64,000 nucleotides of DNA, taken from contig CAVRBT010000008.1 in the NCBI GenBank assembly GCA_963719275.1, positions 124,001-188,000 on the forward strand, in the 5' to 3' direction. The DNA is from AC-32 sp963719275 (GTDB taxonomy: Bacteria; Actinomycetota; Thermoleophilia; Gaiellales; Gaiellaceae). This document shows, piece after piece, positions 48,543 to 56,283 of this stretch (positions within the stretch are counted from its first letter, which is position 1; each line of letters opens with the position of its first letter). A model generated the notes under the pieces. It worked only from the letters and a program-made list of their open reading frames with translations, was not told where the DNA came from and did no database searches. The position numbers and the translations under genes are program-made.

Positions 48543-48760
48543 ATGATCACACCAGGGGAGAGCGACTTCATCGAAGTCGTGCCGGCGGCGCCGTTCTCCG
48601 ACGCTGATAACGCCTTCCGTACGTGGCTTCACGGAGTGGCCTCCAGCGCTCAGACCTGGCGGACGAGGACATCCGCGTCGACACCGTGCGTGGCCTCGAC
48701 GGCCGGAGCCTACGCCGCTACATGGTCCGCAGCCGCGCAATCCCTCGCCGGGACGACTGA
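48543..48760 (+). pseudogene. Candidate immunity gene for toxin 1, frameshifted
   Basis: ATG 48543 opens MITPGESDFIEVVPAAPFSDADNAFRTWLHGV; after a shift near 48640 it continues LADEDIRVDTVRGLDGRSLRRYMVRSRA and stops at 48758-48760. The two halves make a plausible protein of about 72 aa. Its place directly after the toxin domain is where an immunity gene is expected. No Imm family recognised. Confidence 0.45.
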
Positions 48761-48809
48761 CGATGCGCAGCTCGCCCCGAGCTTCGAAACGCTCAAGCCG
48801 CTGTGCCCA

Positions 48810-49400
48810 AGTCGGGCGCGTCGGCTCTGCCTCGTCGCGGTCCTGCTCGCGGCCCTCTTTGCCGGCGGCCTCGCCTCTGGGCCGCCGGCTCATGCGGCTA
48901 CGACGACAGCTGCCGCCCCGAAATACGGCTACGACTCTGCCGCCAGGATTGTGCAGCGGGCGTTCGGCAGCCCTATTTCGCGGACGGTCTCGCCGCGACC
49001 CGCCGGTCCACGGCTGCAAGCGCGGTCGGCGCCGTCCTGTCCTGCCCCGGAGGAGGGCTTAGCCGCAGAAGAAGGTTTGGATTCCGGTGGATTTGTGTCG
49101 CTGTTCAAGGCTTCACGGCCTGGGATGGGCAGCACTCATCTCGCCGAGGGATACAACCCTGCGGACTTCCCCGGCGGGGCCTACTTCGCCCATCAGGACA
49201 GCCGCGTAATCGCGGAGAACTTTGCCCGGCACTATAAGGAAGGGATCATCGAGACGCGGGTTCCGGCCGATGTCTACGAGGACACGCTTGCGCAGTTCGA
49301 GCGGCCATTCCTTGACATCCCAGGGACAACCGAGGTCCTTGTCCCTCCAGAGCATCTACCGCTGCTGAATCAGTTCCCGAGGGAACTGCATCCATGGTAG
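48810..49400 (+). pseudogene. Orphan cassette 2: signal-peptide piece plus toxin domain
   Basis: RRLCLVAVLLAALFAGGLASGPPAHA is a signal peptide without a start codon in this frame, followed by KYGYDSAARIV, a YD-like scrap. After the junction GCCGCAGAAGAAG (49062-49074) comes a domain of about 105 residues: FVSLFKASRPGMGSTHLAEGYNP, GGAYFAHQDSRVIAENFARHYKEG, and PGTTEVLVPPEHLPLLNQFP. The layout (early Arg, G-x-Y-F, hydrophobic VPADVYEDT) is vaguely like ADP-ribosyltransferase-fold toxins, but I cannot assign it. It overlaps its immunity candidate by 7 bp. Confidence 0.5.
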
Positions 49401-49693
49401 GTCCGGACGACGCAACTTGGGCAGCGCTCAAGGAGACAGTGCGCCCCGGAGACATAATCAACGTCGTCGTGACCGAGCAGGCTCCTTTCGGGGTTTTCGT
49501 TCAGCTGCCGAACACTACGGTCCGCGGGGTGATCGAAATCATCAGTTTGTCGGATGAACGGCCTGAGGATGTCGTACCGCCGCCGGTGGGAACCTCGATA
49601 CGGGCGGTCGTTCTTGGTGTGACGGAAGCCGAACGTGAGCTAAGGCTCAGCGCAAAGCCTTCCGTCATCCGAGAGCACGAGACGAGGGGCTAA
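49394..49693 (+). CDS. S1/OB-fold small protein, candidate immunity protein 2
   Basis: 99 aa, intact. VRPGDIINVVVTEQAPFGVFVQLPNTTVRGVIEI and GTSIRAVVLGVTEAERELRLSAKP match an S1 RNA-binding OB fold (V-x-x-G-x-V...F-G-x-F-V...G-x-I...V-x-V-x-x-x-D-x-x-x-x-x-x-L-S). The ATG overlaps the stop of toxin domain 2, the typical toxin-immunity arrangement. Its binding target could be the toxin or RNA. Confidence 0.7.
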   Translation: MVGPDDATWAALKETVRPGDIINVVVTEQAPFGVFVQLPNTTVRGVIEIISLSDERPEDVVPPPVGTSIRAVVLGVTEAERELRLSAKPSVIREHETRG

Positions 49694-49696
49694 TGG

Positions 49697-50005
49697 GCCG
49701 CAGAAGAAGCAGGCGGCGCTATCTCGATGGACGAAGCAATCGAGCAGGGCGCCGCCCACGTCGGGCCAAACGGATTCATGGAGACCACCGGCAAGGGTCT
49801 CAACTACCAGTTCCGGAGCATGTCGACCGACGCTGGCGGGAACACGGTCGCGCGCATTGGACGTTTCGACGTAAACCCGGCTGACACTCACGTTTCGAAG
49901 CTCGGACCGCATCTCAATCTCGAGACCCAGCTGAACGGGGATATCGTCAGCAACACTCACACGCCGATCGATCCGGCGACCATCCGCCCAGGAGACATCC
50001 CGTGA
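49697..50005 (+). other. Orphan toxin cassette 3 (Rhs C-terminal tip)
   Basis: From GCCGCAGAAGAAG at 49697 the frame reads AAEEAGGAISMDEAIEQGAAHVGPNGF, GLNYQFRSMSTDAGGNTVARIGRFD, then PADTHVSKLGPHLNLETQLNG and NTHTPIDPATIRPGDIP. About 100 residues, conserved-looking His positions (GPHLNLE, THTPI) as in many Ntox nuclease-like tips. There is no start codon at the junction; ATG 49727 could yield 92 aa. It overlaps the Imm32-like gene start (GTGA). Confidence 0.6.
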
Positions 50006-50394
50006 CCACCGTCGATGCTGCTGTCTGCTTCGACGGCGATGGCTCTATCAGCGTCTCTGCTCGCCCGGACGCGCTCGCCGCTCTCGGAACGGCTTTGGCC
50101 AACGAAGTGGAGGCCGTTGTTGAGCTGACACCGCCCGCTTCGACCCCTCCCGACTGCGAAAGTGCGACAGGCGTCCGCGTTCGGTGGGACGCCGACCCGG
50201 GTGTCTCAGTCGCCAGGGAGGGAAGCGAGGTCGTGATTGTTGGCGACGCAACGGCCGTGGCTCAGCTCGCGAGGAACATCGAGCGCCTCGGCAATGAGCC
50301 AGCGATGCTCGGGGGTCACATCCATCTCGAGTATTTCCCAGACCATGCGTACCTGCGCTCCGACTCCATCCCCCTAGTCGTCATCGCGACGTGA
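50002..50394 (+). CDS. Imm32-like immunity protein
   Basis: 130 aa, start GTG 50002 overlapping the stop of cassette 3. The C-terminal motif GGHIHLEYFPDHAYLRSDSIPLVV is the Imm32 signature (H-x-H-x-E-Y-x-P-x-H-x-Y-L). The N-terminal part is a small alpha/beta domain (EAVVELTPPAST, VVIVGDATAVAQLARNI). It should neutralise the adjacent toxin tip. Intact, unlike most of the Rhs locus. Confidence 0.8.
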   Translation: MTTVDAAVCFDGDGSISVSARPDALAALGTALANEVEAVVELTPPASTPPDCESATGVRVRWDADPGVSVAREGSEVVIVGDATAVAQLARNIERLGNEPAMLGGHIHLEYFPDHAYLRSDSIPLVVIAT

Positions 50395-50660
50395 CGTGCG
50401 CCGGTGAGCCGTCCGAGTCTTCGCGAGTCGGCTCGCCGCCCAGTTCCGACGTGGCGCCGGCGGTTCCTCGGCCTCCTCACGGGTGACTGCGCTCGCATTG
50501 GCGGGTCTCGGTGCCAACGTGCCACTGGGCTCTGGGGCTGCGACGACAGCGGACGTTGGAAATTACGACTACGACCACCTGTCCTCGTTCGCGCAAGGCG
50601 CCGACACAGATGCACTTTGGAAGTGCTGCCGTCTAGCGAGGCAACTCCAGCATCGGGATG
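50395..50660. other. Cassette-tail DNA without intact gene
   Basis: Short scraps such as RRFLGLLTGDCARIGGS and YDYDHLSSFAQGAD in different frames suggest a further decayed Rhs cassette. Nothing complete. Confidence 0.35.
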
Positions 50661-50680
50661 AGCTCCTATGTCAAGCCGTC

Positions 50681-51721
50681 TCAGCTCGTCGTGGATCTGC
50701 CTCCGTTGAGCGCGGCATCGGCGCGGAGCTGCTGGTAGACGACGTCGGAGAGGTGGCGTTTGAGCGCGCGGACGGCGTCGCGCTTGGTGCGGCCCTCACC
50801 CCGGCGGCGCTCGACGTAGGCACGGGCGCGCGGGTCCATGCGGGCCTGAGTCAGCGCCATCATGTGCAGCGTGTGATTCAGGCGCCGGTTGCCGCCCCGG
50901 TTGAGGCGGTGCCGCTGTGTCTGGCCCGAGGAGGCCGGAATCGGGGCGGTGCCGTTCATGCGCGCGAAGCGGGCCTTGCTGGCGATGCGGCCGATGTCGC
51001 CGACCTCGCCGATGATCCGCCCGGCACTCAGGTAGCTGATCCCAACCAGCTGGGGCAGGCCGCTCGCGAGCGCCCGCACGGCCCGGGCAATCTCCCGCTC
51101 GAGCTGCTTGATCTCGGCGTCGAGCCGGGCGAGCGCCTCGATCCGCCGGCCCGCCAGCAGCGCCTGCACGCCGCTCTCGCCGGCGAGCAGCCGCTCCGCC
51201 CGCTCGAGCCGTGGCGGCGAGTCGAGCCGGGGCAGGCTCCGCTCGTAGCCGGGCCGCAGCGAGACGAGGTCGGCGTGCAAGCGGTTCGCGGTGCGGGTGC
51301 GCTCGCCGATCAGCTGCAGCCGGTAGTCGCAGAGCAGCTTCAGGTCGCGCGCGGGCGAGTCGGGCCGCACCGGCGGCAGCTCTTCGCGGGCGGTAACGCG
51401 GGCGATCGCGAGCGCGTCGCGCGGATCGCTCTTGCCGGCGCCGCGCAGCCGCCGGCGCTGACGCTCGCTGAGCGCTCCACGCACGTCGACCACTCTCTCG
51501 CCGCACTCGAGCAGCAAGCAGGCGATCCCGCGCCCGACCCAGCCGGTGCCCTCGATCCCGAAGCGCCGCTCGCCGGGAGCCAGCTTCAGCGCCCAGGCAT
51601 GCAGCGCGCGGTGCGCGCGCGGCTCGTTGGCAAACTCGCGTGCCGCCAGCTCACGCCCGAGCTCGTCGACCAGCGAGACGGCGAGCGAGCTCTTGTGCGC
51701 GTCGATCCCGATCGTGACCAC
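50681..51721 (-). CDS. IS110-family transposase (DEDD, bridge-RNA guided type)
   Basis: 346 aa from GTG 51721, preceded by GAAGGAGG. N-terminal RuvC-like DEDD domain: TIGIDAHKSSLAVSLVDE (first Asp), FGIEGTGWVGRGIACLLLE (Glu region), GKSDPRDALAIARV (Asp pair). C-terminal transposase_20 domain: LVGISYLSAGRIIGEVGDIGRI, MNGTAPIPASSGQTQRHRLNRGGNRRLNHTLHMMAL with the family Ser (ASSGQ). Full length and apparently functional. Confidence 0.93.
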   Translation of the reverse strand: MVTIGIDAHKSSLAVSLVDELGRELAAREFANEPRAHRALHAWALKLAPGERRFGIEGTGWVGRGIACLLLECGERVVDVRGALSERQRRRLRGAGKSDPRDALAIARVTAREELPPVRPDSPARDLKLLCDYRLQLIGERTRTANRLHADLVSLRPGYERSLPRLDSPPRLERAERLLAGESGVQALLAGRRIEALARLDAEIKQLEREIARAVRALASGLPQLVGISYLSAGRIIGEVGDIGRIASKARFARMNGTAPIPASSGQTQRHRLNRGGNRRLNHTLHMMALTQARMDPRARAYVERRRGEGRTKRDAVRALKRHLSDVVYQQLRADAALNGGRSTTS

Positions 51722-51739
51722 AGCGAACCTCCTTCTCCG

Positions 51740-51956
51740 CGGGGCGTACGATGCGGCCGAGCGGTGCGCAAGCACGCGTGGGGGAAACCCCAAGCTCCTA
51801 TCAAGCGACGCCGCTCAACCAGGTGAGCCCCGGAGGGACACTCACCAGCGGAAGGCCACGGCCCAAGCCGAGCATGCATCTGCAGAGTCACCTCCGGGGC
51901 TCGCCGCCGTCAGCAAGCGACGGCGACCCCCGAAGGACTAACACGCATGCATCTGC
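51740..51956 (-). ncRNA. Candidate IS110 bridge-RNA region
   Basis: About 215 nt of non-coding DNA upstream of the transposase on its own strand. IS110-group elements are known to encode a bridge RNA here. Hairpins are easy to draw, for example GGTGAGCCCCGGAGG against CCTCCGGGGCTCGCC (about 51823-51903). Two short words at the element ends recur inside this region, as donor-guide pairing would need. The fold and ends were judged by eye. Confidence 0.45.
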
Positions 51957-52015
51957 GTCTCGCTGGCTATCGGAGGTGAGTAGTTCGCGTTCTCGACTGG
52001 GTCGCTAGCCGCTCG

Positions 52016-52813
52016 TCAGAGGTCGACACCGAGGCCGCGCTCGGGGACGAGCTGGCGTTCGAGCTCCATCAGGCGACGGAGCCGCTGCAGCCGCTCGGCG
52101 TCAGGCTTGCGCTCGCTCGCCTCGAGCATGCGCACGCAGTCGACGAGCGAGGCGACCTGCGGGCGGGCGCCGCGGCCGAGGTTCTCGCGGTAGGCGCGGA
52201 TGCGCAGGTCGTCGTAGCCGCGCGTCCCCCAGGGCTCGGGCACGATCCGTAGCTCGCCGGCGCGCGTCTGCGCAGTCACCGGCTCGGAGCCGGCGAGCCG
52301 CTCCGCGAGCGCGGGCTGCGGCGCCTCGAGTTCCTCCAGCGCGCGCCCGAGCCGGCGCAGGTTCTCCTCCCGCAGCGAGGGGACGACGTCGAGCCCGTCA
52401 GTCGATCTCGGCGCTGCCGTGCACGACTCGGGCAAAGCCGCCGATCGACCACGTAGCCGACGCGCTGGCGGTCGAGCGCCGCGAAGAGGGCGTAGGGATC
52501 GAAGGGCTGCTGCTTGCTCACCGTCTGGCCGAGCCGCTCGAGCAGCGACTGTACGCGCTGCTGGGGCGCCTGCGGCACACTCTCGCGCGAGCTCGGCGTC
52601 GAGGGCAGGCGTCTCCTCCCGCTCGCCGATCTCGATCCGCAAGGCGAAGCCGCAGGCCTCGACGGCCGCGCGCAGGTTGGCGAAGCTCGGCTCCTGGCCG
52701 CCGATCTCCCAGCGAGCGACCTGGGCCCGCTCGCGGCCGAGACGCGCCGCTAACTCGGTCTGCGTCAGCCTGGCCCGCAGCCGGGCCTCGCGGATCAGCT
52801 GTGCAGCAGTCAT
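52016..52813 (-). pseudogene. XRE-type HTH / nucleotidyltransferase-like protein, frameshifted
   Basis: N-terminal XRE helix-turn-helix: AAQLIREARLRARLTQTELAARLGRERAQVARWEIGGQEPS. The middle is in another frame from about 52578: QQRVQSLLERLGQTVSKQQPFDPYALFAALDRQRVGYVV, a linker into a nucleotidyltransferase fold. Around 52440 it returns to the first frame with TDGLDVVPSLREENLRRLGRALEEL. Two compensating shifts are needed for a whole protein. Such HTH-nucleotidyltransferase fusions are common in toxin-antitoxin or abortive-infection contexts. Confidence 0.65.
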
Positions 52814-53049
52814 GGCGGCGAGTCTACCTCCGTGTTGACCTCAGACTGATCGCGCGCCTGATAAGTTACGCGATCTCGATGAAGCGCGCGCCCGGTCAGC
52901 CGGTCCGCTCTCGAGTCCCTCCCGACGACCTCCTCAGGAGGAGCGCCGCGCCGAGTCGGCTCCATCGCGCGAGGCACGGCGGCAGACGCCAGCCTCGACC
53001 TGTCGCGCCCAGTCGATGCCGAGCACCGCGCACCGCCTGGCCGGCCGCC

Positions 53050-53203
53050 CGCTGCTCACGACGCGACGAGGCGGCAGAGCTCCTGCACGTCCATCCCCGC
53101 ACCGTCCAGCGCCTCGTCGAGCGCGGCGAGCTGGCCGCCGTTCACCTCGGCGCCGCCGTTCGATTCGACCGGCATCGACCTCGCCGATCTGACGGCCGGC
53201 TAA
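53050..53203 (+). pseudogene. Excisionase-like HTH remnant
   Basis: SRRDEAAELLHVHPRTVQRLVERGELAAVHLGAAVRFDR is the winged/MerR-like HTH of excisionase-type proteins. A one-base shift near 53173 is required to finish with IDLADLTAG and a TAA at 53201. No clear start codon is seen. It stands 100 bp before the integrase, the classic place of xis. Confidence 0.6.
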
Positions 53204-53303
53204 AGAGCGGACTGCGCGGACCGACTTCGCCTCGCGCAGAAGTCACGTCCGGCGCGGGGCCGCTCCGACGTCTCCTTCGCCGAGCGGCTACGGTCGCAGC
53301 GGG

Positions 53304-54653
53304 ATGAGCATCGAGCGGCGTAGGCGACGCGACGGCCGCACGGTCTACGTCGTTCGCTGGTACGAGAGCGGGCGCGGCAGCACGAGGCGGAAGCGGACCT
53401 TCGACCGCCGGCGCGACGCTGAGCTCTTCGAGGCCTCGATCCGCCGCGCCCGCCAGCTCGGCCAGCTCGCCTCCGAGGTGATCGGCTCGAACGCGACGCT
53501 CGAGGAGTTCCTCGTCGAGTGGTGGGACACCTACGCCGCCACTCACCTGCGTCCGAACACGCTCGCGACCTACACGACGCTGCTCGACAAGTGGATCGTC
53601 CCCTACCTCGGCCGCAAGCGCCTGCGCGAGATCACCCGCGAGACGATCGACACCTACGCAGCCCGCCTGCGCGTCGACGGCGCCGGCGCCCCGACGATCA
53701 ACCGGACGCTCGGCGTCCTCCAGGGCGTCTTTCATCGCGCGGTCGAGTGGCGACGTCTTGGGTGGAACCCCGTCGTCGGCGTGCGCCGGGTCGCCCACAC
53801 CCGCGCCGAGACGATCGACGCCCGCACACCGGAGACGGTCGAAGCGATCCGCCGTCAGCTCGACCCGCAGAACGCCGCGCTCGTCAGCGTGCTCGCTTAC
53901 GAGGGGCTGCGACCGGCCGAGGCCTACGCGCTCGTCTGGGGCGACGTCCTGGACGACAGGGGCAAGCCGCGCAAGGGTCTACGCATACAGCGGGCGATAT
54001 CGGGTGAGGAGATCTCAAGCACGAAGTCGCAGCGTGGCCGTGAGCCGGAGCTCTTCAAGCCGGTCGCGCGCGAGCTCGTCGAGCTCTACCTCGCGCGAGG
54101 ACGCCCGGACCCGGAGGAGCTCGTGTTCCCGAACAGCCAGGGCGGCCACCTTCGTCGCCAGAACTGGCGCCGCCGCGTCTGGATCCCGGCCCTCGAGCGC
54201 GCGGGCGTTCCGTACTTCCGGGGCTACGACCTACGCCACACCTGCGCGACGCTGCTCCTCTACGAGGGCCGGACGCTGAACGAGGTCGCCGAGCACCTCG
54301 GTCACGCCGATCCTGGGTTCACAGCCCGCACCTACGCACACGTCATGCGCGACGCCCCGCGCCGGCGGCGCATCACGATCAGTGAAGCGATCCGCAAGGG
54401 CCGTGTCGCGGCCAGTCGTAGACCCCGGGTAGACCCCTCAGACGCGAGGCGGGCGAATCGTGCCGCCCGCTCGGAGAAGAAGTCCCTGCAAATCGAGAGA
54501 GCCGACGCCCGGACTCGAACCGGGGACCCCTTCATTACGAGGGTCGCCCAGGCGGGGAAGTCTGCGGGCGAATGGCTCAACTATGCGGCTTTGCGGGTAA
54601 CTCGATTCCCCCTCACACCCCATGATTCCCCGCTAGCTGTAGACACGAAGTAG
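53304..54653 (+). CDS. Tyrosine site-specific integrase (module B)
   Basis: 449 aa, intact. SAM-like core-binding domain about residues 65-155 (ATLEEFLVEWWDTYAATHL, TLATYTTLLDKWIVPYLG). Catalytic domain with Arg in YEGLRPAEAYAL, HxxR in YDLRHTCAT, His in EHLGHADPGFT and nucleophile Tyr in ARTYAHVM. The last 50 codons run through att copy 3 (54501-54541), encoding ADARTRTGDPFIT, so the tail of the protein is specified by the tRNA target sequence. It should recombine at tRNA-Thr(CGT). Confidence 0.95.
   Translation: MSIERRRRRDGRTVYVVRWYESGRGSTRRKRTFDRRRDAELFEASIRRARQLGQLASEVIGSNATLEEFLVEWWDTYAATHLRPNTLATYTTLLDKWIVPYLGRKRLREITRETIDTYAARLRVDGAGAPTINRTLGVLQGVFHRAVEWRRLGWNPVVGVRRVAHTRAETIDARTPETVEAIRRQLDPQNAALVSVLAYEGLRPAEAYALVWGDVLDDRGKPRKGLRIQRAISGEEISSTKSQRGREPELFKPVARELVELYLARGRPDPEELVFPNSQGGHLRRQNWRRRVWIPALERAGVPYFRGYDLRHTCATLLLYEGRTLNEVAEHLGHADPGFTARTYAHVMRDAPRRRRITISEAIRKGRVAASRRPRVDPSDARRANRAARSEKKSLQIERADARTRTGDPFITRVAQAGKSAGEWLNYAALRVTRFPLTPHDSPLAVDTK
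54418..54437. other. Paired GTAGACCCC repeats in the integrase 3' end
   Basis: GTAGACCCCGGGTAGACCCC inside the integrase coding region, 64 bp before att copy 3; a diverged twin lies at 42344-42364. Candidate arm sites of the first integrase family. Confidence 0.4.
54501..54541. repeat. att repeat 3: 41-bp copy of the tRNA-Thr 3' end
   Basis: Exact copy of 63811-63851, inside the 3' end of the module B integrase. Border between modules B and C. Confidence 0.92.
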
Positions 54654-54724
54654 ACACGCGGGACCGCTTTCCCCGAGGTGAAGGGGTCACCCCTACGGGC
54701 GCCGCGTGTCTACAGCGTGTCTAC
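54639..54724. other. GTAGACAC arm-type repeats at the left end of module C
   Basis: GTAGACAC at 54639-54646 and 54650-54657 (direct, 11 bp apart), and its reverse complement GTGTCTAC at 54706-54713 and 54717-54724 (again 11 bp apart). The inner pair overlaps the stop of the module C integrase. Two more copies are at the right end (63720, 63741). Confidence 0.65.
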
Positions 54725-55890
54725 AAGTCACCCAGCCCGGCCGCGAGCTTCTCACCGAGGTTGGCAACCGTCGCATCATCGAGTCCCGCGTAAATGCTCA
54801 GGGTGATGACGGGATCGGAATGGCGAAGCAGCCGTGACACCTCCACCGGGGTCATTCCGAGCGAGAAGGCAAAGGCGGCGCAGGAATGGCGCAAGTCATG
54901 GCAGCCGACCGGCTCGCGGCCCTTGCCGTTGAGGCCCGCCGCCACGGCAGCAGCCTGCACCGCCCGCAGGGCATTGCGTCGATGTTGCGGCTTACCGCTC
55001 TCGCTTTGGAATACGAGCGCCTCGGGCCGAATCCGGGCGAGGCCCTTGGCGGCCTGCCGCTTGCGCTGGGCGCGGAACTGTGCGGCGAGCGGTGCCAGCA
55101 GCGGGATCGTCGCCCAGCTCGCCTCGCTCTTGGTGCCGCGAACGGTCAGCGTGGCCTTGTCGAAATCCACATCGGCCCAGCGCAGGGCCAGCGCCTCCGA
55201 CACTCGCAGCGCCCCGTAAAAGAGGGCCGCCGCCACCGGCCGGTATTCGTCGCCCAGCTTCGCCAGCAGCACCTCCACCTCGGCGGGTGCGAGGTAGCGG
55301 GGTTCGCTTCGCCGCTTGCTCGGCGGGCGGTCGCCACGGTCAAGGTCCCGCACCGGGTTGCGCCGGACGGCGCCTAGGTCGCGGTTGCCGTGACGGAGAA
55401 CGGCGCTGAGCGCCGAGAGGCAGCGGCGAACGAGTGCGCCCGAATGCCCCTCGGCGGTCAGCTTGTCGATCATCGAGCGGATGTGCTGCACGGCCAGATC
55501 GTCGGCCTTGTGCTTCCCGAGAACGGGGAGAACGTGCTTTCGTAGCTGGCTCTCGTATCCGTCAATGGTGGTCTGCTTGCGGCTGCCGAGAATCCCGCGC
55601 TCCCGCGCCAGGAAAGTTTCGGCCAGCGCCCGCACCGTTAGCGAGCGGTCGCCGATCTCCACCTCGCCTGCCTCGACCCCAACGGCGAGCCTGCGGTGGG
55701 CGGCAACTGCCTCGGTCTTTGTGTAGCCGTCCGGGTGCGCGACTCGTCGCACCTTCCCGGCCTGCCGCAGCTGGGACTCGAACTTGCGCTGGCCGTTGGC
55801 CAGACGGCGCTCCCAAAGACCGCGGACACGCTGCTTGCCTTCAAAGACGGGGGCGCGGCTCGCCGCGCCGTGGGACACTTTCCTAGTCAC
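54721..55890 (-). CDS. Tyrosine site-specific integrase (module C)
   Basis: 389 aa, intact. N-terminal arm-binding-like part (GLWERRLANGQRKFESQLR), SAM-like domain about residues 85-175, catalytic domain with Arg in YGALRVSEALAL, HxxR in CHDLRHSCAAFAF, RHSDP and Tyr in TLSIYAGL. It is clearly different in sequence from the module B enzyme but uses the same tRNA end. ATG 55890, AAGGAGGT upstream. Confidence 0.95.
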   Translation of the reverse strand: MTRKVSHGAASRAPVFEGKQRVRGLWERRLANGQRKFESQLRQAGKVRRVAHPDGYTKTEAVAAHRRLAVGVEAGEVEIGDRSLTVRALAETFLARERGILGSRKQTTIDGYESQLRKHVLPVLGKHKADDLAVQHIRSMIDKLTAEGHSGALVRRCLSALSAVLRHGNRDLGAVRRNPVRDLDRGDRPPSKRRSEPRYLAPAEVEVLLAKLGDEYRPVAAALFYGALRVSEALALRWADVDFDKATLTVRGTKSEASWATIPLLAPLAAQFRAQRKRQAAKGLARIRPEALVFQSESGKPQHRRNALRAVQAAAVAAGLNGKGREPVGCHDLRHSCAAFAFSLGMTPVEVSRLLRHSDPVITLSIYAGLDDATVANLGEKLAAGLGDL

Positions 55891-55989
55891 AGGGACTTAC
55901 CTCCTTGTGGCCACGCCCCCGGCCGCTCCAACGGTGCGGGGGCATGATTGATGTGGCCCGAGCCTAGCGTGGCTACAGCGGTGAAGGGA

Positions 55990-56283
55990 TCACCCGTCCG
56001 GGCCATTCCGCCGCTGCCGCTCTAGTTGCGAATCGAGGGCGCGGCGATCAACCCGAATGCCCGATCCCAGGCGGCTATAGGCAATCGTCCCGCGCTCGAT
56101 CCGGCGCCGAATCGCCTTCTCGCTCAGGCCGAGATAGGCGGCAGCTTCGGGAATCGTCAGCCAGCGCCGCTCGGCCTCGCGCTCGCGCAGGCTCGCCTCC
56201 ACCCGATCCCGCACGAAGGCATCCAGCAGCTCTAGGGCATCGGGGCCGAGGATGCGCCCGAGCGGTTCCGGCTCGGTCCTCAC
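55990..56283 (-). CDS. Helix-turn-helix excisionase / AlpA-like protein
   Basis: 97 aa from GTG 56283. C-terminal HTH: RRWLTIPEAAAYLGLSEKAIRRRIERGTIAYSRLGSGIRVDRRALD, the helix_turn_helix_17 / AlpA layout used by excisionases. The N-terminal half is helical and acidic (LGPDALELLDAFVRDRVEASLRERE). It overlaps the preceding gene by 4 nt and comes just before the integrase in the same operon direction. Confidence 0.85.
   Translation of the reverse strand: MRTEPEPLGRILGPDALELLDAFVRDRVEASLREREAERRWLTIPEAAAYLGLSEKAIRRRIERGTIAYSRLGSGIRVDRRALDSQLERQRRNGPDG

Larger units (their letters stand above)
50661..51956 (-). mobile_element. IS110-family insertion sequence
   Basis: A DEDD transposase gene with a long non-coding 5' end (51722-51956) and a short 3' end, as in the IS110 group. 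No terminal inverted repeats, typical of the family. The boundaries are estimates: the left part of each end is taken from two short repeats shared between the element ends and the non-coding region (AGCTCCTAT at 50661-50669 and 51793-51801; GCATGCATCTGC at 51872-51883 and 51945-51956). Confidence 0.7.

Noticed and set aside
50461..50660. Small exported protein starting near 50483
   Set aside because: The frame runs on into the antisense of the IS110 transposase; no ribosome site and no conserved part, so it is more likely cassette debris.
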